NCBI GenBank assembly: GCA_902803625.1
Contig: CADCQV010000060.1
Coordinates: forward strand, 1 to 20,992
Origin: an uncultured Lachnospiraceae bacterium
GTDB taxonomy: Bacteria > Bacillota > Clostridia > Lachnospirales > Lachnospiraceae
Direction of reading: 5' to 3'
Length of the DNA: 20,992 nt
Of the stretch, positions 14,973-20,992 are shown in pieces (the first letter of the stretch is position 1; the number at the start of each line of letters is the position of its first letter). The position numbers and the translations under genes were made by a program. The notes beneath the pieces are model-generated. The model searched no databases. It was not told the DNA's origin and saw only the letters and a program-made list of their open reading frames with translations.

Positions 14973-16400
14973 TCATTCCTCCCTGCTCTTCGGGAGCGTG
15001 AAAATAAATTCAGTACCCACGCCCTCGGTGGATATCACGTTTATGTTCTCATTGTGGGCCTGTATTATCTCCTTTACTATGGAAAGTCCCAGACCTGTTC
15101 CCTTCTTATCCTTTCCTCTGGAGGAATCGGTTTTATAGAATCTGTCAAATATCTTCCCGATAGACTCCTTCGGTATACCTATACCGTGATCCTTGACTGA
15201 TACGAAGATCTTTTCCCCTTTTTCGGTAGTCTCTATCTTTATTATTGAATTTGTGTGTGAAAATTTGATGGCGTTATCCAGAAGATTATACAGTACCTGC
15301 TGTATCTTGCTCATATCGGCATTCACGAAAAGCTTCTTTCCGGTAAGTACCAGCTCGATATTTATCTTCTTCTCGGTACAGGTTCCCCCGAAGGTCTCCG
15401 CAGTCCTTTTTATGACCGAATTGATATCAAAATCCGTATTTTCCAGCACCATAGAGCCCTTGCTTGACAGGGTATTGAGCTCCAGAAGACCATTGGTGAG
15501 CTTGGTAAGCCTGTCGGTTTCATTTGACACGATGGAGATATACTTCTCATGCATATCCGCCGGTATGGTTCCGTCCAGCATGGCGGTTAAATACCCTTTT
15601 ATGGAGGTAAGGGGCGAGCGGAAGTCATGTGAAACATTGGCTATGAACTTCTTCTGGTTTTCCTCGGATCTTGCGATCTCGCTTGCCATATATTCAAGAG
15701 TTCCCGCAAGATATCCCATTTCATCACGGCGGTGGCTCTCATTGGAGCTGTAGGTCATATTGCCCTTGGCATATTCCTCAGCTGCAACAGTGATCTTATT
15801 CAGAGGATTATATACAAAGACCGTAAAGGCCAAAAGGATCATAAGGGACAAAAGAAGTATGACCCCCATGGTCAGGTACATGATATTCAATATCTCATTT
15901 CTGGAAGCGATTATTGATTTCATTGACTGGTGGATCACCACATAGCCTATCACCTTGAAATTTGAGGTAATAGGGGAAAAGACGCTCAGTGCCTCCTCAT
16001 TGAACGCACCGTAGAAATCCCCCGTCATATAGAAGCCGCCGGATACCGCGGGATTAAAGCTGCTGTATACGGGGGCTTTATGATTATCGATTTTCTGCCT
16101 GGAATCAAAGAGGACCTTCCCGGAATTGTTTATGATCCAGATCTCCGCGGAAATATAGGTGTCGATAGCCTTTAGCTGCATCTCTGCCCTGACCTTTGCG
16201 CTCTCATCCTTGTCGTAAATCTGCACCGCGTAGTTGGATGCGATCAGGCTTGCTTCCCTGTACAGGGATGCAGCGGTTCTGTCCGTCAGGTGCTGCAGGG
16301 TTCTGCGGCTGGTAAAAGTTGCGATAACCGTTACCGCTGCTATGCCGAAGAGCACATATATCAGGAGAAACTTCAGATAAAGCGTTCTCCGCATCTTCAA
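14973..16400 (-). CDS. Membrane sensor histidine kinase (HAMP, HisKA, HATPase)
   Basis: This is a two-component sensor of 475 residues. Membrane segments at about 9-29 and 172-196 flank an extracytoplasmic sensor of about 140 residues containing WIINNSGKVLFDSR, a PAS/Cache-like fold pattern. A HAMP-like region (about 197-247) leads to the dimerisation/phosphoacceptor helix NVSHDFRSPLTSIKGY with His258. The ATP-binding domain has the N box (LYNLLDNAIKFS, near 370), G1 DHGIGIP (404-410), F box (417-428) and G2 GTGLGLSIV (434-442), so the catalytic set is complete. The start is TTG 16400 (GGAGGG 8 bases upstream) or ATG 16394. It begins 16 bp after the aminotransferase stop. No response regulator is next to it in this window, so its target is unknown. 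Confidence 0.93.
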   Translation of the reverse strand: MKMRRTLYLKFLLIYVLFGIAAVTVIATFTSRRTLQHLTDRTAASLYREASLIASNYAVQIYDKDESAKVRAEMQLKAIDTYISAEIWIINNSGKVLFDSRQKIDNHKAPVYSSFNPAVSGGFYMTGDFYGAFNEEALSVFSPITSNFKVIGYVVIHQSMKSIIASRNEILNIMYLTMGVILLLSLMILLAFTVFVYNPLNKITVAAEEYAKGNMTYSSNESHRRDEMGYLAGTLEYMASEIARSEENQKKFIANVSHDFRSPLTSIKGYLTAMLDGTIPADMHEKYISIVSNETDRLTKLTNGLLELNTLSSKGSMVLENTDFDINSVIKRTAETFGGTCTEKKINIELVLTGKKLFVNADMSKIQQVLYNLLDNAIKFSHTNSIIKIETTEKGEKIFVSVKDHGIGIPKESIGKIFDRFYKTDSSRGKDKKGTGLGLSIVKEIIQAHNENINVISTEGVGTEFIFTLPKSREE

Positions 16401-16416
16401 GGCAGGATCCCTCCTC

Positions 16417-17586
16417 TTACTTTGGGTTTTTAAGCTCCTCCAGGAATTCCCTTATCCTGTTAAGAGCAGTCTTCAGATTATCAATGGAATAGGCATAGGA
16501 GATACGTACAAAGCCCTCTCCGCATTCTCCGAAAGCAGTACCCGGAACCAGTGCAACCTTCTTTTTCTTCAGAAGCTCCGTACAGAATTCCTCGCTGCTC
16601 ATCCCGTACTCACTGATACAGGGAAATACATAGAAGGCGCCGTAGGGCTCGAAGCATTTGAGTCCCATCTCCCTGAATTCATGCATCAGGAAGCGGCGGC
16701 GTTCATTATAAGCCTCCCTCATTTCGGCCACATCACCCGCACCATGCCTCAGGGCTTCTATTGCCGCATACTGACTGGTGGTAGGGGCACACATAATGCA
16801 GAACTGGTGAAGCTTGGTCATCTGGCTGCATATATTGGACGGTGCGCAGGCATAGCCGAGCCTCCACCCCGTCATGGCGTAGGCCTTTGAGAAGCCGTTG
16901 ATGTAAACAGTTCTCTCCTTCATCCCCGGAAGGGAAATGATGCTCACATGCCTTTCCTTATATGACAGCTCGGAATAGATCTCGTCACTTATCACATAAA
17001 TATCGTTTTTGATGATGATATCCGTAAGCTTCCTTAGATCCTCCTCCTCCAGGATAGCCCCGGTGGGATTGTTGGGATAGGGAAGTACCAGAAGCTTGGT
17101 TTTCGGGGTTATGGCCGCAATAAGTTCTTCCGGCTGCAGACGGAATTCATTTTTCTCCTTAAGGTTTATGACCACCGGCTTCCCCCCTGCCATTACGGCG
17201 CAGGGAATATAGGAAACGTAGCTGGGCTCCGGAACGATGACCTCATCCCCGGGATCGAGAAGCGCCCGGCAGGCAAGATCAATGGCCTCCGATCCTCCAA
17301 CCGTTATAAGGACCTCCTTATCCGGATCATATTTTATGCCCTGGGAAGAGTCCACGTATTTTGATATCTCGCTCCTGAGCTCCTTTAATCCGGAATTTGA
17401 TGTATAGAAGGTCCTGCCCTTCTCCAGGGAATAAATGCCCTCATCCCTGATATGCCAGGGTGTATCAAAGTCAGGCTCACCCACACCGAGAGAAATGGCA
17501 TCCTTCATCTCATTTACTATGTCAAAGAATTTCCTGATACCGGAGGGCTTTAACTCCGTAACTCTTTTTGAGATAGGATCTGTCAT
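16417..17586 (-). CDS. PLP-dependent class I/II aminotransferase (AlaT/PatA-like)
   Basis: This cytoplasmic fold-type I aminotransferase has 389 residues, the normal length. Visible features are the SLGVGEPDFDTP block near 32-43, TVGGSEAID (95-103), the cofactor-contacting PNNPTG with N173, the DEIYSEL block with D201 and Y204, and the Schiff-base lysine K234 in GFSKAYAMTGWRLGYA. Near the C-terminus, VRISYAYS carries the arginine that binds the substrate carboxylate. Its ATG overlaps the stop of the Lrp-type regulator by four bases (ATGA), so the two are coupled. In Bacillus subtilis an Lrp-family regulator and an aminotransferase of this class are paired as alaR-alaT for alanine synthesis, which is my best guess. 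Aspartate or aromatic substrates remain possible. Confidence 0.9.
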   Translation of the reverse strand: MTDPISKRVTELKPSGIRKFFDIVNEMKDAISLGVGEPDFDTPWHIRDEGIYSLEKGRTFYTSNSGLKELRSEISKYVDSSQGIKYDPDKEVLITVGGSEAIDLACRALLDPGDEVIVPEPSYVSYIPCAVMAGGKPVVINLKEKNEFRLQPEELIAAITPKTKLLVLPYPNNPTGAILEEEDLRKLTDIIIKNDIYVISDEIYSELSYKERHVSIISLPGMKERTVYINGFSKAYAMTGWRLGYACAPSNICSQMTKLHQFCIMCAPTTSQYAAIEALRHGAGDVAEMREAYNERRRFLMHEFREMGLKCFEPYGAFYVFPCISEYGMSSEEFCTELLKKKKVALVPGTAFGECGEGFVRISYAYSIDNLKTALNRIREFLEELKNPK

Positions 17587-18080
17587 GGTGATATCAGCTG
17601 CCTTTCATCTTCGTACTTTTTGGCAAGTATGGTGCCATGATCCTTATACCGTCTGAGGATGAAATGGGTCGCACAGGAAAGCACGGCTTCCTGGGCGGAA
17701 AGCTTTTCCGTGACAAACCTTGATATCTCCTTTAAGGTTCTCCCCTCTATGGTGATAAGAAGATCAAAGCCTCCGGAAATAAGATAGACACTGTTCACCT
17801 CGGCGAATTTGTAGATACGCTCAGCTACCACATCAAAGCCCTGGCCTCTCTGGGGAGTGCATCTGACCTCGATAAGAGCCGTTACCGTCTGCTCATCGGT
17901 CTTGTCCCAGTCCACAAGGGTCAGGTATCCGCAGATAATGCCCTCTTTTTCCATCTCATTCATTTCATTCAGTATCTCGGTCTGCTCCATCCCGAGGCGC
18001 ACCGCCAGCTCGGAAATATCCACCCTGGCTTCGTGCTCTATCGCCTTCAGTATCCTGATACGGCTTTCATTTTTATCCAT
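17583..18080 (-). CDS. Lrp/AsnC-family transcriptional regulator
   Basis: This is a 165-residue amino-acid-responsive regulator. Residues about 1-55 form the winged helix-turn-helix (ILKAIEHEARVDISELAVRLGMEQTEILNEMNEMEKEGIICGY). Residues about 65-145 form the RAM/AsnC ligand-binding and oligomerisation domain, with VNSVYLISGGFDLLITIEG, the family's Y-x-x-x-G-x-x-D block. ATG 18080 is preceded by GCAGGTA, with AAGGAG further off. It overlaps the aminotransferase by four bases and so probably controls it. No clear terminator or promoter is visible in the 74 bp between it and the AIRS-like gene, so read-through from upstream is possible. Confidence 0.93.
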   Translation of the reverse strand: MDKNESRIRILKAIEHEARVDISELAVRLGMEQTEILNEMNEMEKEGIICGYLTLVDWDKTDEQTVTALIEVRCTPQRGQGFDVVAERIYKFAEVNSVYLISGGFDLLITIEGRTLKEISRFVTEKLSAQEAVLSCATHFILRRYKDHGTILAKKYEDERQLISP

Positions 18081-18154
18081 TACCTGCTATGCCGCTCCTT
18101 TCAAGTTTCTAATGTAAAGCTATGCAGTATCTTTATCGACATAATGGTCTTCAC

Positions 18155-18694
18155 TCAGAATGACAGTATCGGATCCTCATACCGGGGTGTCAGAAACCTT
18201 CTGCTGCCCTGATTAATCACAACACGGTCCTTACTGTCTGTAATGATACCGATGAGTGCAGAATTAATCCCCTTTTCATCCAGTGCCCTCATAAGCTCAT
18301 ATCCCCTGTCCGTTACGAAAAGACAGGCTCCGCGTGACAACAGGCAGTAGGGATCCAGATCAAAAAAATTCGCGATCTCGATAGTTTCCTGCTTTACGGG
18401 AATATCCTTCAGATAAACATCGATCCCGGTGCCGAGAGAATCGGCCATTTCCCACAGTGCGCCGTATATCCCGCCTCCGCTTACTTCTCCGAAATAATCC
18501 GTTCCGTACACGGAGACCAGACTCTCCTCGATATCCGTGGACAGGAGACCGTCAAAGTCCTTTACCGTATCAATAAAGCAGGGAGAAAAGCCTGTCAGGA
18601 GCTCCTTCTCCCTTTTACGGGCTATTATGCTGCTACCATTCAGTCCTATCCATTTCGTAAGAACTATGGTCTCAGCCGTCAGGCTCTTCCTCAT
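18155..18694 (-). CDS. AIR synthase-related (HypE-like) protein, C-terminal domain only
   Basis: From ATG 18694 the product has 179 residues beginning MRKSLTAETIVLTKWIGLNG. It matches the second half of clostridial AIR synthase-related, HypE-like proteins. The shared parts are the TKWIGLEG-type block that opens the C-terminal domain, then GEVSGGGIYGALWEMA, ANFFDLDPYCLLSRGACLFVT, and the ending DRVVINQGSRRFLTP. The family is normally about 320-350 residues with an N-terminal ATP-binding AIRS domain, which is absent. The frame is open to 18826, but the extra 44 codons are out-of-frame vanW-like coding sequence rich in R and S. The start overlaps the end of the VanW gene by 23 bp; an AGAGG lies too close to the ATG to be ideal. 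It could be a degenerate remnant or a stand-alone domain with an unknown role. Confidence 0.7.
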   Translation of the reverse strand: MRKSLTAETIVLTKWIGLNGSSIIARKREKELLTGFSPCFIDTVKDFDGLLSTDIEESLVSVYGTDYFGEVSGGGIYGALWEMADSLGTGIDVYLKDIPVKQETIEIANFFDLDPYCLLSRGACLFVTDRGYELMRALDEKGINSALIGIITDSKDRVVINQGSRRFLTPRYEDPILSF

Positions 18695-20297
18695 CCTCTG
18701 CGTGGTATTCCTGCTGAGGCTGTTGCTGCTCTTCATGATGCTCCTCCTGCGGCTCTGCCTGCTGAACAGCCTGTTCCTCCTCAGCTCCTGCCGCCTCATC
18801 CACTGCCACTCCCGCTGCGGCGGCATTCATCTGCTGCTCCATAAGAGCACCGGCTCCGCCGTCAAGACCCACGGATGCTGCCACAGCCTTTGCGTAATCC
18901 GGATTCTGTGTGGCTATGGCGTTATCCAGAGCTGCCTTTGTAACGGCATTATCTGTCCCCGTTCCTATGGTGATTATCCTTGGCACCGCCTTATATGTAC
19001 TGGTGCTTATCTTCTCTCTGGATACCTCGTTCCCGTCTTCCTTTATGATCTTCCAGAATTCGCAGCGGTACCCCGTATGCGCCGACTGGGTATGTACGGA
19101 GCCTGCGGGCGCTGAAGAATCTCCGATGACCTTATCCGGTCCCGGCTCCTCCTTTGAAAGCTCCACGCTCTCAAAGTCAAGGCTGCGCCTGCTCATGTCA
19201 CGTGTCTCCACTCCGTATATTGTGAAGCTTATGGCCTTTCCTCCGGTCTGTCCCGCTATATATATGGGATAGGGCGTACTGTTGGTAAACTTAAAGTCCT
19301 TGGCGGTTCCCGCTATGGCGGCATCGCCTCCGTGCGGAACATAATCCACGACCATGGAGTGGTTGCTTCTCTCATCCACCTTTAGCTCTGCCCTCAGTAC
19401 CGCCTGATAAAGTGTCGTTGAAACCTGACAGATACCGCCGCCCAGGGATTCCACAACCAGACCGTTCAGATACGACCCTGCCAGGTGGTATCCGTTTTCC
19501 TCTGTAAAGGGACTCACGTGCTCATATACCGAAAACTGCTCCCCGGGATATAGCAGGGTTCCGTTAATATGCCTGCAGCCGGTTGCAATATTGGCGCATC
19601 TGTCGGCACCACTGGTCTCATACTTTGTAGTGTAGCTTCCCAGCTTGTCCTTTATTTTTGAAAGGGTCTCGGTATCCCCTCTCGGCTTTACCGTGTCAAC
19701 CACCAGATCCACGGTCCCGCCGTCCTCCGTAAGCTCCCCATTGAGATAATCCTCAACCGCCGCCACAGATGAATCAACGTTTACGGCATGGCCGTCTTCT
19801 CCCTCTATAATGGTAAAGCTTCCGCCGTCCCCCGGGATAAGCTCTGCATTCTTCGGCTTCGTGTCGTAGACGGTACAGCTTTCCCCGACGACCTTTCTCA
19901 CGGCTTCGTCATCTATTACGAGCTCCAGATCATATTTCTTTTTATGCTTTTTCAGGTCGGAAAGATCCTTGAACCTTTTGATTACATTTCCCGACCTTCC
20001 CAGAGACACGGCATCCGGGATGATATCCCTGTTTCCCCAGGAAATACCGAATTCCGATACCTTTACCGACACTGTATTCCCGCTTACGCATGTCAGAGAG
20101 AGCTCCGCATTTTTCAATCCCTCTATGTAGCTGTCTACTGCGCTCTCCGCTTCGCTCTCCGTCATTCCCGAAAGCTCCACCGGTCCCGCAAAAACGCCTT
20201 CCTTTATCACAGCGCCTTCTTCCGCGGCAAATGCCGGACAGACGGTGAGGATAAGGAGAATAAAGGCGGAAAGCAGTATATATATTATTTTTTTCAT
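18672..20297 (-). CDS. Secreted VanW-family protein with peptidoglycan-binding-like and G5-like domains
   Basis: This is a 541-residue exported protein. A signal peptide spans residues 1-24 (MKKIIYILLSAF..CPAFA, cleavage likely before AEEG). Two YoaR-type putative peptidoglycan-binding repeats follow (about 30-110 and 120-205). The VanW domain (about 225-365) has the highly conserved TGCRHINGTLLYPGEQFSVYE, ESLGGGICQVSTTLYQA and SNHSMVVDYVPHGGDAA blocks. A G5-like segment (about 375-446, ending YKAVPRIITIGTG) comes next. The tail (about 490-541) is low complexity, rich in E, Q, H and A. ATG 20297 has an AGAGGA site. It probably acts at the cell wall; the exact function of VanW is unknown, and despite the name no vancomycin resistance is implied. 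It follows the 35-residue peptide gene by 32 bp. Confidence 0.93.
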   Translation of the reverse strand: MKKIIYILLSAFILLILTVCPAFAAEEGAVIKEGVFAGPVELSGMTESEAESAVDSYIEGLKNAELSLTCVSGNTVSVKVSEFGISWGNRDIIPDAVSLGRSGNVIKRFKDLSDLKKHKKKYDLELVIDDEAVRKVVGESCTVYDTKPKNAELIPGDGGSFTIIEGEDGHAVNVDSSVAAVEDYLNGELTEDGGTVDLVVDTVKPRGDTETLSKIKDKLGSYTTKYETSGADRCANIATGCRHINGTLLYPGEQFSVYEHVSPFTEENGYHLAGSYLNGLVVESLGGGICQVSTTLYQAVLRAELKVDERSNHSMVVDYVPHGGDAAIAGTAKDFKFTNSTPYPIYIAGQTGGKAISFTIYGVETRDMSRRSLDFESVELSKEEPGPDKVIGDSSAPAGSVHTQSAHTGYRCEFWKIIKEDGNEVSREKISTSTYKAVPRIITIGTGTDNAVTKAALDNAIATQNPDYAKAVAASVGLDGGAGALMEQQMNAAAAGVAVDEAAGAEEEQAVQQAEPQEEHHEEQQQPQQEYHAEDEEEPDG

Positions 20298-20329
20298 TTT
20301 ATCCTCTTTGCTCCGCGACTGTGTTATAA

Positions 20330-20437
20330 TCAATTACCGGGCAGGAACATCAATATCATCGCAACGATCAGTACGATCACTATTGCGGAAGCGATGGCTT
20401 TGCGGTTTCTGTGATTGAAAAACTTGAAGAAATTCAT
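20330..20437 (-). CDS. Small single-pass membrane peptide (35 residues)
   Basis: ATG 20437 to TGA 20330 encodes 35 residues: a basic N-terminus (MNFFKFFNHRNRKA) followed by one hydrophobic helix of about 20 residues (IASAIVIVLIVAMILMFLP). A good TAGGAG site lies six bases upstream of the start. The gene sits about 50 bases after a strong promoter and 32 bp before the VanW gene, so it is well placed for expression. It is too short for most gene finders. I do not recognise a family. The positive-inside charge and single helix suggest a membrane microprotein, perhaps acting with the VanW protein or the export machinery. Confidence 0.65.
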   Translation of the reverse strand: MNFFKFFNHRNRKAIASAIVIVLIVAMILMFLPGN

Positions 20438-20493
20438 TTAAGGCTCCTACAAGATATAGCGGTTTTTTGTTGTTTTCCGCATAATTTATACAG

Positions 20494-20522
20494 ATTATAG
20501 ATGAAACTCCTTACTTTGACAA
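20494..20522 (-). promoter_or_regulatory. Sigma-A promoter for the small-peptide/VanW/AIRS-like unit
   Basis: On the minus strand, TTGTCA (20517-20522) is followed after exactly 17 bases by TATAAT (20494-20499), one mismatch from consensus overall. The predicted transcript begins near 20487, leaving a leader of about 50 bases before the peptide gene. The promoter overlaps the first codons of the divergent plus-strand gene. Confidence 0.8.
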
Positions 20523-20992
20523 GCGTCGTCCTGATGGGACTTATCATTAATAATGCCATACGGAGGAGCAACGCCCGTTCCAAAAAGATAAACGAGGAAT
20601 TCTGGCAGAGGGAACGTGAATCATACAGAGCTCCTGCGAGATCCATTAAGGACCTTGATTACGTAAGGTTCCCCGAAAATCTGCCTGTTCATATTAGCAC
20701 AGATGATCCGTCAATCAAGGAGTATCAGAAAACTTTGGAGAATCTCACAAAAGAAGAGGTTCTGAATCTGTCGGGTATCAGCAATACTGATATACGGATG
20801 TCCTACGGAAACAAAAATATGGAGGAGCTCTCACGTGCGGATCAGCGTTATCTTACCCTCTGCCGTACCCTTGACAGACTGTCCGAAGCCTACCTGGAGA
20901 AAGGTTTCAGGGATGAAGCCCGTACCCTTCTGGAATTCGCACTCTCTGTCGGCTCCGATATCTCAGGCTGCTGGATAAGGCTCGGGCACATA
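20501..20992 (+). CDS. Unrecognised membrane-anchored protein, N-terminal part (open at window edge)
   Basis: The frame stays open from ATG 20501 through the last base, 164 codons without a stop. The product starts with a hydrophobic anchor (MKLLTLTSVVLMGLIINNAI, residues 1-20) followed by a basic stretch (RRSNARSKK). A soluble, mostly helical region follows. Residues about 115-164 (YLTLCRTLDRLSEAYLEKGFRDEARTLLEFALSVGSDISGCWIRLG) look like a tetratricopeptide-type helix pair. A TAG stop directly precedes the ATG in frame, so it cannot start further upstream. No Shine-Dalgarno sequence is visible and the start lies inside the divergent promoter; ATG 20534 is an alternative with equally poor support. 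No family recognised. Confidence 0.75.
   Translation, partial: MKLLTLTSVVLMGLIINNAIRRSNARSKKINEEFWQRERESYRAPARSIKDLDYVRFPENLPVHISTDDPSIKEYQKTLENLTKEEVLNLSGISNTDIRMSYGNKNMEELSRADQRYLTLCRTLDRLSEAYLEKGFRDEARTLLEFALSVGSDISGCWIRLGHI

Noticed and set aside
14533..15138. 201-codon plus-strand ORF opposite nrdG and the kinase end
   Set aside because: It lies antisense to two well-supported genes, its product has no family features, and it has no ribosome-binding site. The other long plus-strand frames opposite flagellar and VanW genes were dismissed on the same grounds.
18695..18826. N-terminal extension of the AIRS-like gene (44 extra codons)
   Set aside because: The sequence is the vanW-type gene read in another frame, giving an R/S/Q-rich stretch without family similarity. 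Homology begins just after Met 18694.
20434..20646. 70-codon minus-strand ORF at the right end
   Set aside because: It spans the divergent promoter and lies antisense to the plus-strand gene; the small peptide gene at 20330-20437 in another frame has a better start signal.

Overview
The window reads as part of a chromosome from a motile Gram-positive anaerobe of the Clostridia, most likely the family Lachnospiraceae. That guess rests on the flavour of the flagellar proteins, the flgM-to-fliW-csrA gene order, the anaerobic NrdG activase and the VanW/G5 envelope protein; no 16S or other strict marker is present. Almost everything is on the minus strand, so transcription runs from high to low coordinates. 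The only plus-strand gene is a partial one at the right edge.

Right to left: (1) 20501-20992 (+) is the start of an unrecognised membrane-anchored protein. Opposite it a strong sigma-A promoter (20494-20522) drives a minus-strand unit: a 35-residue membrane peptide, a secreted VanW/G5 protein, and a short gene holding only the C-terminal half of an AIR-synthase-like (HypE-like) protein. (2) 14332-18080 holds an Lrp/AsnC regulator overlapping a PLP aminotransferase (an alaR/alaT-like pair), then a membrane sensor histidine kinase without a response regulator in the window, then nrdG without nrdD. (3) 2128-14174 is a late-class flagellar locus: flgM, flgN, two flgK, two flgL, fliW, csrA, then flaG, fliD, fliS and a FliT-like gene, closed by an intrinsic terminator at 2079-2105. 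(4) 1-1996 is a surface-polysaccharide segment: an O-antigen ligase/polymerase-like membrane protein with its own extended -10 promoter, and the N-terminus of UDP-galactopyranose mutase (glf), cut by the window edge.

The flagellar genes form one programme. FlgM restrains sigma-28. Two good sigma-28 promoter matches lie upstream of flgM and upstream of flaG, so FlgM would control its own operon and the filament-cap operon. FlgN and FliS/FliT-like chaperones escort FlgK/FlgL, flagellin and FliD. FliW and CsrA form the post-transcriptional switch that tunes flagellin synthesis.

Compared with the Bacillus subtilis order (flgM-flgN-flgK-flgL-yviE-fliW-csrA-hag-flaG-fliD-fliS-fliT), this locus has duplicated both hook-filament junction proteins, lacks yviE, and has no flagellin gene between csrA and flaG. 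The gap where hag would sit instead carries a sigma-28 promoter and a small hairpin that puts a GGA motif and the flaG ribosome-binding site in its loop, a possible CsrA target. Structured intergenic elements separate the two flgK genes and the two flgL genes.

I do not see a defence system, CRISPR array, transposon, tRNA or rRNA. The most unusual items are the doubled flgK/flgL set with its hairpin-rich spacers, the csrA-flaG control region, and the half-length AIRS gene overlapping the low-complexity tail of the VanW protein.
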